NCBI GenBank assembly: GCA_031378805.1
Contig: JANNEO010000033.1
Coordinates: forward strand, 1 to 12,488
Length of the DNA stretch: 12,488 nt
From: JADCCX01 sp031378805
GTDB taxonomy: Bacteria > Pseudomonadota > Alphaproteobacteria > Rhizobiales > Beijerinckiaceae
Direction of reading: 5' to 3'
Shown here: one piece after another, positions 1 to 6,048 of the stretch
Position numbering within the stretch: position 1 is the stretch's first letter
Layout: each line of letters starts with the position of its first letter
Notes under the pieces: model-generated
Told to the model about the DNA's origin: nothing
Databases searched by the model: none
Seen by the model: only the letters and a program-made list of their open reading frames with translations
Position numbers and translations under genes: made by a program

Positions 1-155
1 TCGCCACCCTCGAGCGGCGCGACGACACGCCTGAGACGGTCTTCAAGCGTGCCGACACGGCGCTCTATGCCGCCAAGCGTGGCGGTCGCAACATGGTGGT
101 GGCGGAAACGGACCCTGCCGCGCAGACCATGCGCTCGGGCGGTCAAGCCGCCTAG
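1..155 (+). CDS. C-terminal end of a GGDEF-domain protein (probable diguanylate cyclase), 5' truncated by the window
   Basis: Reading from base 3 gives 50 codons ending in TAG at 153-155. The stretch KRADTALYAAKRGGRN is the highly conserved last helix/strand of GGDEF domains (consensus RADxALYxAKxxGRN), preceded by the usual variable ATLERRDDTPE segment. GGDEF domains make cyclic di-GMP from two GTP at the inner face of the membrane or in the cytoplasm. The catalytic GG(D/E)EF loop and any sensory N-terminus lie outside the window, so activity and input cannot be judged. After the motif come only about 20 residues of low-complexity tail, so GGDEF is the last domain and no EAL domain follows. 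The family call is secure; whether the enzyme is active is unknown. Confidence 0.9.
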   Translation, partial: ATLERRDDTPETVFKRADTALYAAKRGGRNMVVAETDPAAQTMRSGGQAA

Positions 156-186
156 CAGGCTGCTGCAAAACGATTTTTCAATCCGC

Positions 187-445
187 CATTGCGAGCGAAG
201 CGAAGCAAAGCAATCGAGACGACGTTTGCGCTAAAAACATGCCGTTTCCATGAGGCAATGCCAGGGCAATTCAATTCCATCGTCATGCCCAGCCCTGAGC
301 CGGGCATCCCCGTTTGGCAGTGCTGCAAGCAAACGTGGATGGCCAGGGCAAGCCCGGCCAAGACGGCAACATGGGAGCAGAATTGAATTGCCCTGGAGAC
401 AATCCGTGGTTTCTGGATTGCTTCGTCGCTTTGCTCATCGCAGTG
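187..445. repeat. Nested inverted-repeat composite (three palindromic element types stacked inside one another)
   Basis: Three pairs of arms are arranged concentrically. The outer pair is 187-218 (CATTGCGAGCGAAGCGAAGC...) and 413-445, the approximate reverse complement. The middle pair is 261-277 and 380-396, a perfect 17-base inverted repeat (CCAGGGCAATTCAATTC). The inner pair is 281-316 and 330-365, which match at roughly 26 of 36 positions when one is reversed; the tip GCAGTGCTGC (317-326) folds on itself. The outer and inner arms resemble short intergenic repeats common in rhizobial genomes (CATTGCGAGCGAAGCGAAGCAA type and CGTCATGGCCGGGCTTG type, from memory). This fills most of the 156-490 gap; no convincing gene lies in it. 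A transcript would fold into one long hairpin that could protect or terminate the GGDEF mRNA. Confidence 0.8.
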
Positions 446-490
446 ACGGTGAGGCGCGAGGTCGCCAGCAACCCCGGAGAGGGTCGGTGG

Positions 491-670
491 TCAGAAGCCG
501 AATGAGGAGAACAGCTTCCTTGCAAAGCGCTTGCACGTCATGCTGAAACCCGTGGCCTGGGCTGCGGCCATGCGGGCACGGGCCAGGTCCGAGTAGTCAT
601 CATCTGGACAGGCAAAAGCCGCGCCGGCTGCGGCAATAGTTCTTTCGGCAGACAGATAACGCACTGACAT
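491..670 (-). CDS. Small hypothetical protein, 59 aa, basic C-terminus
   Basis: I do not recognise a family. The preferred start is the ATG at 670-668, because it is preceded by an excellent Shine-Dalgarno stretch (TTGGGGGAGAGAA directly before the ATG). A TTG six codons further upstream is possible but lies within that purine run. The product begins MSVRYLSAERTIAAAGAAFA, continues with an acidic patch CPDDDYSDLARARMAAAQ, and ends with a basic amphipathic segment CKRFARKLFSSFGF. There is no signal peptide and no obvious membrane helix. The composition reads like a real soluble small protein, with Ala-rich helical segments and balanced charges. It stands alone, with 400 bases upstream before parE on the other strand and the palindromic composite downstream. 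It could be a small regulatory or RNA/DNA-binding peptide, but nothing proves that. A chance ORF remains possible. Confidence 0.55.
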   Translation of the reverse strand: MSVRYLSAERTIAAAGAAFACPDDDYSDLARARMAAAQATGFSMTCKRFARKLFSSFGF

Positions 671-896
671 TTCTCTCCCCCAACGCAACAGTTACGCAAC
701 TGATGGCAACGCCGATCATAGCGCTGCAGTCGTTAACGTTTTTCCCATGGCAAAGCGCACTGGTCGCCAGGCGCGCGCAAATCTTGGCAGGCTCCCGCTT
801 CAATATGGCAGCGCATGACGGTTGAAGCGAATGTCCAGAGGTGGTTGCCAGGGCCATCAGCCCGAAAAAGATGACCACCCCCTGCTTCGTCACAAT

Positions 897-925
897 TTGG
901 TAACAATGTTAATGGTATTCTACAT
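897..925 (+). promoter_or_regulatory. Possible promoter ahead of the parE leader
   Basis: TTGGTA (897-902), a 17-base spacer and CTACAT (920-925) resemble the alphaproteobacterial housekeeping pattern CTTGAC-N17-CTATAT only loosely. The surrounding 891-926 is noticeably more AT-rich than its flanks. A start near 932 would place the orphan terminator at 963-993 about 30-60 nt into the transcript. This is tentative. Confidence 0.25.
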
Positions 926-962
926 CATGAACGTAGCACGGATGTACTGCGCGTTCGGACGG

Positions 963-993
963 CGGGTGGCGAGAGCTGCCCGTTTTGTTTTTT
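963..993 (+). terminator. Strong intrinsic terminator upstream of parE (orphan: sRNA end or leader attenuator)
   Basis: CGGGTGGC (963-970) pairs with GCTGCCCG (975-982) over eight base pairs, including two G-U wobbles. It closes a GAGA tetraloop of GNRA type and is followed by TTTTGTTTTTT (983-993). This is a textbook Rho-independent terminator on the plus strand. The only plus-strand gene upstream in the window is the GGDEF gene ending 800 bases earlier, so the terminator does not serve an obvious gene. It sits 94 bases before the parE ATG. A 22-codon open frame (ATG 927 to TGA 993-995) overlaps it exactly, but has no Shine-Dalgarno sequence. Confidence 0.7.
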
Positions 994-1014
994 GAGCTGT
1001 TGCTCGTGAGCGAG

Positions 1015-1060
1015 TTGCCCTTCCGTTCCCCCTCGCGGGCTGCCATGTCATAAAGGGCAA
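1015..1060 (+). promoter_or_regulatory. Inverted repeat in the parE 5' region
   Basis: TTGCCCTT (1015-1022) and AAGGGCAA (1053-1060) are perfect reverse complements separated by 30 bases. They end 26 bases before the parE ATG. In a transcript they would form a stem with a GC-rich loop close to the ribosome binding region. Alternatively they could be an operator pair. The role is inferred from position only. Confidence 0.35.
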
Positions 1061-1086
1061 ACAGCGAATCAGGTGATGCAGCGGAC

Positions 1087-3216
1087 ATGGTTCCAAAATC
1101 TGGACAAGCCCCTGATCTTTTTGGGCAATTGGAAAAGGCGGTGCGTGATGTCGTGCCGCCCAAGCCTGTTGACGCACGCCCTGCGGCGCGGCCGGTTGAG
1201 CAAACTCAGCCAGCAATGAAGACGGCCTCTCCGCTGCCAAAAGCAACGCCTGCATCCTTGGCGGGAGCACGCCCCAGCGGTGATGATTACAACGCCAATT
1301 CGATCGAGGTACTCGAAGGGCTTGAGCCGGTGCGCCGACGCCCTGGCATGTATATCGGCGGAACCGACGAAAAGGCGCTGCACCATCTTTTCGCCGAGGT
1401 TATCGACAATTCGATGGATGAAGCCGTGGCCGGTCATGCCACCTTCATCGATGTGGCGTTGACTGCCGATGGCTTCCTGGCGGTGACCGACAATGGGCGC
1501 GGCATTCCTGTTGAGGACCATCCGAAGTTTCCAGGCAAATCCACGCTGGAAGTCATCATGTGTACGCTGCACGCCGGCGGCAAGTTCGATGGCAAGGCCT
1601 ATGAAACGTCAGGTGGCCTGCATGGCGTGGGCATTTCGGTCGTCAATGCGCTGTCCGAACTTGTCGAGATCGAGGTGGCGCGGGGCCAGCAGCTTTACAA
1701 GCAAAGCTTTGCACGCGGCCTGCCATTGGGCGCTGTCGAACACCTCGGCAAGGTGCAGAACCGGCGCGGCACCTCCGTTCGCTTCAAGCCCGACCAGCAG
1801 ATCTTCAAGGACGGGGCGCAATTCTCACCGGCACGCCTTTTCAAGATGGCGCGTTCCAAAGCCTATCTTTTCGGCGGTGTGGAAATCCGCTGGTCCTGCG
1901 ACGCGGCGTTGCTCAAGGGAGACGGCGTGCCGGAAAAGGCGGTGTTCCGGTTTCCCGGCGGCCTGAAGGATTATCTCGTCCGCGAGGTCGAGGGCAAATC
2001 ACTTGTCACGGACCAGATGTTCGCAGGGCGTGCGGGTGCGGTTGGCAAGCATGGCGCGGTTGAATGGGCTGTGGCCTGGCTGATGGAGGAGGATGGTCAT
2101 ATCTCTTCCTATTGCAACACCATTCCCACCATGGATGGCGGCAGCCATGAGGGTGGTTTCCGCATCGCCATGCTGCGGGCGCTCAAGGATCACGCCGAAC
2201 GCATCGGCCAGTCCAAGCGCTTCAAGGATGTGACGACTGACGACGTGATGGTGCAGATCGCGGCGATGCTGTCCGTCTCCATCCGCGAACCGGAATTCGT
2301 TGGCCAGACCAAGGACAAGCTTGCAACGGTGGAAGCCTCGCGGATTGTCGAGAATGCCATCCGCGATGCGTTCGATCATTGGCTGGCGGCCTACAAGAAC
2401 CAGGCGGAGAAACTGCTGGATTTCGTGGTGGAGCGGGCGGAAGACCGCCTTCGTCGCCGCGCGGAAAAGGATGTTGCGCGCAAGACGGCTGTGCGCAAGC
2501 TGCGCCTGCCCGGCAAACTGGCGGATTGCTCCAACAGCGGGGCACTAGGCTCCGAGATCTTCATCGTCGAGGGCGATTCAGCCGGGGGTTCAGCCAAAAT
2601 GGCGCGGGACCGTGCCACACAGGCGATTCTTCCGCTCCGAGGCAAAATTCTCAACGTCGCCTCGGCAGGCCGCGAGAAACTGGGTGCCAACCAGCAGCTC
2701 TCCGATCTGACCCAGGCGCTGGGTTGCGGCATGGGTTCGCAATACCGCGACGATGACCTGCGCTACGAGCGCGTGATCATCATGACCGACGCCGATGTCG
2801 ATGGCGCCCACATCGCCTCGCTGTTGATCACGTTCTTCTATCGCCAGATGCCGCGATTGATCGAGCGCGGCCACCTGTTCCTCGCCTGCCCGCCGCTGTT
2901 TCGGGTGCAACAGGGCACCAAAAGCTTTTATGCGCGCGACGAGAAGCACCGGGATGAGATCATCGCCTCATTGGGATCGCGCGGGAAGATCGAGGTCGGT
3001 CGCTTCAAGGGGTTGGGCGAAATGCTGCCGAACCAATTGAAGGAAACCACCATGGACCCCAGGAAGCGCATACTTCTGAAGGTCATGGTCGAGAACGACG
3101 AGCGGGCAGACACGGCGGATTCCGTCGAGCGCCTCATGGGCAACAAGCCTGAGGCCCGCTTTGCCTTCATCCAGCAGAATGCGGCGTTCGCCAGCGAGGA
3201 ATTCCTGGATCTGTGA
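1087..3216 (+). CDS. parE: DNA topoisomerase IV subunit B (ParE)
   Basis: ParE is the ATPase subunit of topoisomerase IV. With ParC it decatenates daughter chromosomes and relaxes supercoils. The 709-residue product has the GHKL ATPase fold with E104/N108 (AEVIDNSMDEA), the DNGRGIP loop (135-141), the GGLHGVG lid (176-182) and the transducer QTKDKL switch lysine region (407-412). The C-terminal half carries TOPRIM motifs EGDSAGGSA (495-503) and TDADVDGAHI (567-576), then RFKGLGEM (639-646). Length and the motif set fit ParE rather than GyrB, which usually exceeds 800 residues because of an insert missing here. Residues 1-65 are a Pro/Ala-rich, probably disordered extension before the conserved NSIEVLEGLEPVRRRPGMYIG. 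The ATG at 1087 is chosen because the start region DLFGQLEK resembles the short DLF-type N-terminus I recall for rhizobial ParE; its Shine-Dalgarno (AGGTG, 11 bases away) is weak. It stands alone between the structured leader and a palindromic repeat. Confidence 0.96.
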   Translation: MVPKSGQAPDLFGQLEKAVRDVVPPKPVDARPAARPVEQTQPAMKTASPLPKATPASLAGARPSGDDYNANSIEVLEGLEPVRRRPGMYIGGTDEKALHHLFAEVIDNSMDEAVAGHATFIDVALTADGFLAVTDNGRGIPVEDHPKFPGKSTLEVIMCTLHAGGKFDGKAYETSGGLHGVGISVVNALSELVEIEVARGQQLYKQSFARGLPLGAVEHLGKVQNRRGTSVRFKPDQQIFKDGAQFSPARLFKMARSKAYLFGGVEIRWSCDAALLKGDGVPEKAVFRFPGGLKDYLVREVEGKSLVTDQMFAGRAGAVGKHGAVEWAVAWLMEEDGHISSYCNTIPTMDGGSHEGGFRIAMLRALKDHAERIGQSKRFKDVTTDDVMVQIAAMLSVSIREPEFVGQTKDKLATVEASRIVENAIRDAFDHWLAAYKNQAEKLLDFVVERAEDRLRRRAEKDVARKTAVRKLRLPGKLADCSNSGALGSEIFIVEGDSAGGSAKMARDRATQAILPLRGKILNVASAGREKLGANQQLSDLTQALGCGMGSQYRDDDLRYERVIIMTDADVDGAHIASLLITFFYRQMPRLIERGHLFLACPPLFRVQQGTKSFYARDEKHRDEIIASLGSRGKIEVGRFKGLGEMLPNQLKETTMDPRKRILLKVMVENDERADTADSVERLMGNKPEARFAFIQQNAAFASEEFLDL

Positions 3217-3235
3217 GTTTGCGATCCTCAATGGA

Positions 3236-3280
3236 CCTTATCCTGAGGAGCCCAAAGGACGTCTCGAAGGACGCATAGCG
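3236..3280. repeat. Short palindromic intergenic repeat between convergent genes
   Basis: The sequence CCTTATCCTGAGGAGCCC... followed by GTCTCGAAGGACGCAT is a degenerate copy of a dispersed rhizobial-type repeat, whose usual form from memory is TCATCCTGAGGAGC...GCGTCTCGAAGGATGA. The two half-sites are imperfect reverse complements around the AAAGGACG centre. It lies between the parE stop (3216) and the stop of the convergent VOC gene (3299), where a fold-back could separate the two transcripts. No classical U-tract terminator is visible here. A partial related copy is at 12474-12488. Confidence 0.7.
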
Positions 3281-3296
3281 CACGTGCGGGCCTGGA

Positions 3297-4166
3297 TCAG
3301 GTCCACGCCTCTCCCTTGGCGACCAGATCGAAACTCAGGCCATCGAGCGTTGTGATACGCGGGCCGCCCCACGCCTTCTCCAGCATCGCGTGATGGGTGG
3401 CACTGGCGGCGATCGTAACGCTGGCAAGGCCTATTTGCCCTTCTTTGCGCTGTTGGTTGCCTCGCGCACGCCAGACATTCGTGGCGATATGGTGATGATA
3501 GCCGCCACTGCCGAAGAAGATTGCGCCGGGGTAGTTGCACATCACAGGGATGTCCCATTGCGCCTCGATGACGTCGATGGCAGGCGCGAGAGCATTGACG
3601 CACAGATGCACGTGCCCGATGCGTGCGCCACGCGGCATGGTGTAGGTTTTTCCAACCGGATCATTCTCCGCCAACACCACCAAACCGGGAACATCGATGC
3701 GCTCGTTCGCCAGGCGCACCTTGCCGTCGGTATACGTCCATTCGGAACGGCTGCGGTCACGATAGATCTCGATACCGTTGCCTTCGGGATCCGAGACGTA
3801 AAATGCCTCGCTCACCAGATGGTCTGCCATGCCCTCGATGGCCCAATCGTTTGCCCCGGCCGTGCGGACCCACTGGGCGAGATCGCGGCGCTCTGGCAGC
3901 AGAAAGGCCGTGTGGAAAAGGCCAGGCGCTCCGGCGGGCGCCAAAGGCGCGGCGGGATCGCCCACAAGTTTCAATAGGATAACACCGTCATTGCCAAGGT
4001 CGATATGCTTCCCGCTTTCACGGATGATCGAGAGCCCAATCACATCCCGGTAGAAGCGCGTCAGTCGATCAAGATCGCGGACCACCAGTGTCACCGCTTC
4101 GATATGCACCGGACCGCGGTGAGATTCGAGCTGTGGCGAGGCTTGAGCGGCGAGCGAGGCGGCCAT
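3297..4166 (-). CDS. Two-domain VOC-family protein, CatE-like (putative extradiol ring-cleavage dioxygenase)
   Basis: The protein has 289 residues, the size of type I extradiol dioxygenases such as the catechol-2,3-dioxygenase CatE group, with two glyoxalase/VOC modules (about 20-135 and 182-282). Module 1 has VTLVVRDLDRLTRFYRDVIGL (25-45), H85 (LFHTAF) and DPEGNGIEIYRDR (127-138). Module 2 has GHVHLCV (184-190) and GGYHHHIATNVW (221-232). The second module supplies the likely metal site (H185 plus one of H224-H226). The third ligand is normally Glu; here the aligned position may be D280 (LDGLSFDL). The first module has A24 where a metal His is expected. The start is supported by GAGGAA five bases before the ATG. 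The gene is monocistronic, divergent from the FemAB-like gene and convergent with parE. No aromatic pathway genes lie nearby, so the substrate is unknown. Confidence 0.85.
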   Translation of the reverse strand: MAASLAAQASPQLESHRGPVHIEAVTLVVRDLDRLTRFYRDVIGLSIIRESGKHIDLGNDGVILLKLVGDPAAPLAPAGAPGLFHTAFLLPERRDLAQWVRTAGANDWAIEGMADHLVSEAFYVSDPEGNGIEIYRDRSRSEWTYTDGKVRLANERIDVPGLVVLAENDPVGKTYTMPRGARIGHVHLCVNALAPAIDVIEAQWDIPVMCNYPGAIFFGSGGYHHHIATNVWRARGNQQRKEGQIGLASVTIAASATHHAMLEKAWGGPRITTLDGLSFDLVAKGEAWT

Positions 4167-4295
4167 GATGTTTCCTCATTTGCGATAAAGGACATGTGTG
4201 CCTGCGAAGCGGGACATGCAAGGAACAGAAACGCCCGAGGCTTTTTGCGCAGTTGCAACATCGCTGCACTGCCCTCACCATGCTTTGCAGATCAG
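4167..4295. promoter_or_regulatory. Divergent intergenic region between the VOC gene and the FemAB-like gene
   Basis: This 129-base spacer must hold the promoters for both divergent genes. I see no convincing -35/-10 pair on either strand. A direct repeat GGACATG occurs at 4190-4196 and again at 4212-4218, 22 bases apart, which could be operator half-sites or chance. Confidence 0.35.
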
Positions 4296-5504
4296 ATGGA
4301 CAGCAGCGTGACCGCGTTACAAACCCCTATCCTCCGCATCAGAGTCGAACCCTCGCTTGCCGCGATTCCGGCGGATGCATGGGACAGCTGCGCCTCAGGT
4401 GAAACTGACGGAAAGAATCCCAACCCATTTGTTTCCCATGCTTTTTTGCTTGCACTGGAAGTGTCGGGCTGTACGGGCAATCGCAGCGGCTGGAACCCCG
4501 CCCATGTCCTGGTGGAAAACGAAGCTGGCGAACTGCTCGCCGCCGCGCCCTGCTATCTCAAGACTCACAGCCAGGGTGAATATGTCTTTGACCATGGCTG
4601 GGCAGATGCGTTTGAGCGGGCTGGTGGGCAGTATTATCCCAAATTGCAGGTGTCGTCGCCGTTTTCACCTGTCACTGGCCCGCGATTGCTTGTTCGTGGG
4701 GGAGAGGCTGCGCCAGCTGCTCGTGAAGCCTTGATTCGGGCGGTGCGCCTGGTGCGGGATCGTCTGGGCGCGTCCTCCGTGCATATCACTTTTCCGACCG
4801 AGGCCGAGTGGCGCGCGCTCGGTGACCAGGGATTCCTCCTGCGGATGGACCAGCAGTTCCATTGGGAGAACGCAGGATATGCCTCGTTCGAGGCATTCCT
4901 GGAGACGTTGGCATCACGCAAGCGGAAGAACATCCGCAAGGAGCGGGCGACGGCACGACAGAACGGCATCGCCATCGAATGGTTGACCGGTGCGCAGATC
5001 ACGGAAGAGCACTGGGATGCCTTCCTCGCGTTCTATGTCGATACCGGCAGCCGCAAATGGGGGCGTCCTTACCTCAACCGGGCCTTCTTCTCGGAAGTGG
5101 GACGCAGCATGGCGGAGCAGATCCTGCTGGTCATGGCCCGCCGGAACGGCAAACTCATTGCGGGGGCCATCAATTTTATCGGCTCAGACACGCTCTATGG
5201 GCGGAACTGGGGCTGTATCGAGGATCATCCCTGCCTGCATTTCGAAGTCTGCTACTATCAGGCCATCGATTTCGCCATTGCGCATGGATTGAAACGGGTG
5301 GAGGCCGGCGCACAAGGCGAGCACAAACTGGCGCGGGGCTACATGCCCTCCCTCACCTATTCCGCCCATGATATCGCCGATCCGCGCTTGCGCCGTGCCA
5401 TCGCGGATTACCTCGAGCGGGAACGCGCCCAAGTCGAGGCCATGCGCGAGGCTCTCAGCGCCGAAGGCCCCTATCGACAGGCTGTGCAAATGAACCAATC
5501 CTAA
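4296..5504 (+). CDS. FemAB-like GNAT-fold acyltransferase (DUF482 / peptidoglycan-biosynthesis-like family)
   Basis: The 402-residue protein has the signature of the DUF482/FemAB-like family: NPFVSHAFLLALEVSGC (43-59), an APCYLKTHSQGEYVFDHGW block (84-102), YYPKLQVSSPFSPVTGPRLL (113-132), ASRKRKNIRKER (206-217) and a C-terminal GNAT-like core with GRNWGCIEDHPCLHFEVCYYQ (302-322) and EAGAQGEHKLARGY (336-349). FemAB relatives transfer amino acids from aminoacyl-tRNA to cell-wall precursors, but the substrate of this branch is not established. It is cytoplasmic, with no signal peptide. The reading frame is open back to 4005. I start at ATG 4296 because homology-like sequence begins only there; a competing ATG at 4194 has AAAGGA very close upstream. 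There is no strong Shine-Dalgarno at 4296, so the start is the uncertain part. A HIT gene follows two genes downstream, a pairing I recall from other rhizobia. Confidence 0.88.
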   Translation: MDSSVTALQTPILRIRVEPSLAAIPADAWDSCASGETDGKNPNPFVSHAFLLALEVSGCTGNRSGWNPAHVLVENEAGELLAAAPCYLKTHSQGEYVFDHGWADAFERAGGQYYPKLQVSSPFSPVTGPRLLVRGGEAAPAAREALIRAVRLVRDRLGASSVHITFPTEAEWRALGDQGFLLRMDQQFHWENAGYASFEAFLETLASRKRKNIRKERATARQNGIAIEWLTGAQITEEHWDAFLAFYVDTGSRKWGRPYLNRAFFSEVGRSMAEQILLVMARRNGKLIAGAINFIGSDTLYGRNWGCIEDHPCLHFEVCYYQAIDFAIAHGLKRVEAGAQGEHKLARGYMPSLTYSAHDIADPRLRRAIADYLERERAQVEAMREALSAEGPYRQAVQMNQS

Positions 5505-5628
5505 CGCTTGCAGGGACTGCGAAGAACAAATCACCTACGTAAAATGACGTATTGGACATTCATCTGCGCTTCATCACACTGGTTCCACCCTCGTGTTTGG
5601 GGCGATAACCTTTTTTGAGGAGGGTTTG

Positions 5629-5970
5629 ATGGATCGACGCGCGTTTGTAAGAGGTTTGTTTGGAGTGGCGGCAGCGGCCGCCGTGGTGACCATCATGGCA
5701 CCGGAGGCGGAAGCCGCCCCGATGCCAGTGACAACGCCAGATGTGCCGAAGACTGAGGCAGAGCGGACCGAGGGCGACTACCGGCCCGATGTCGACGGAC
5801 TGCCAACGACAGAAAAGGCGCAGTACTACTATCGCCGCCGCTATCGGCGTCGCAGGATCTACCGTAGGCGCAGGGTTTACTATCGCCGCCGCCCCATCTA
5901 TCGCAGGCGTGCGTATTATCGTCCGGTCTATCGTCGTCCAGTGTATTACCGTCCGCGTTACTACTGGTGA
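5629..5970 (+). CDS. Small exported protein with Tat-type signal and Tyr/Arg-rich tail
   Basis: The 113-residue product starts at ATG 5629, preceded by GAGGAGGG (5617-5624). The N-terminus MDRRAFVRGLFG is followed by AAAAAVVTIM and an APEAEAAP cleavage-like site: a twin-arginine (RRxFV) signal with a weakly hydrophobic core, so export through Tat to the periplasm is likely. Residues 31-63 are an acidic, polar linker. Residues 66-113 are extreme: 15 Tyr and 22 Arg among 48 residues, in units such as YRRR and YYRP, ending YYW. Similar small 'protamine-like' Tat proteins are annotated in rhizobia, without known function. The tail could bind anionic envelope polymers or nucleic acid, or be a substrate for tyrosine cross-linking; these are inferences. 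It lies 124 bases after the FemAB-like gene and has its own terminator, so it is probably an independent unit. Confidence 0.82.
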   Translation: MDRRAFVRGLFGVAAAAAVVTIMAPEAEAAPMPVTTPDVPKTEAERTEGDYRPDVDGLPTTEKAQYYYRRRYRRRRIYRRRRVYYRRRPIYRRRAYYRPVYRRPVYYRPRYYW

Positions 5971-6001
5971 ATTGATCGCCTGCGCATTGCAGGCTGAACA
6001 G

Positions 6002-6030
6002 CCCTCCCGTATCACTGCGGGAGGGTTTTT
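6002..6030 (+). terminator. Intrinsic terminator after the Tat Tyr/Arg protein gene
   Basis: CCCTCCCG (6002-6009) pairs perfectly with CGGGAGGG (6018-6025) around an eight-base loop, followed by TTTTT (6026-6030). It lies 32 bases past the stop at 5970 and 19 bases before the HIT gene start. It therefore separates the two, although some read-through would be needed if the HIT gene has no promoter of its own. Confidence 0.9.
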
Positions 6031-6048
6031 CATGCGTGAGATGAACAG

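Noticed and set aside
600..893. 97-codon minus-strand ORF with a signal-peptide-like start (MTKQGVVIFFGLMAL)
   Set aside because: It overlaps the better-supported 491-670 gene in another frame. The body is Cys-rich without any motif, and no ribosome binding site of quality is seen; probably chance.
920..1572. Minus-strand ORFs across the parE 5' end
   Set aside because: They run antisense to the conserved ParE ATPase domain and its leader, with no family resemblance; the high GC content explains the open frames.
3390..3977. 195-codon plus-strand ORF antisense to the VOC gene
   Set aside because: It has no recognisable motif, and the opposite strand encodes a clearly conserved protein with an RBS.
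5821..5963. Tandem-looking TATCGCCGC/TATCGTCG units as a DNA repeat array
   Set aside because: They are irregular in spacing and third bases vary, so the repetition is in the encoded Tyr/Arg peptide and not a DNA-level array or CRISPR.
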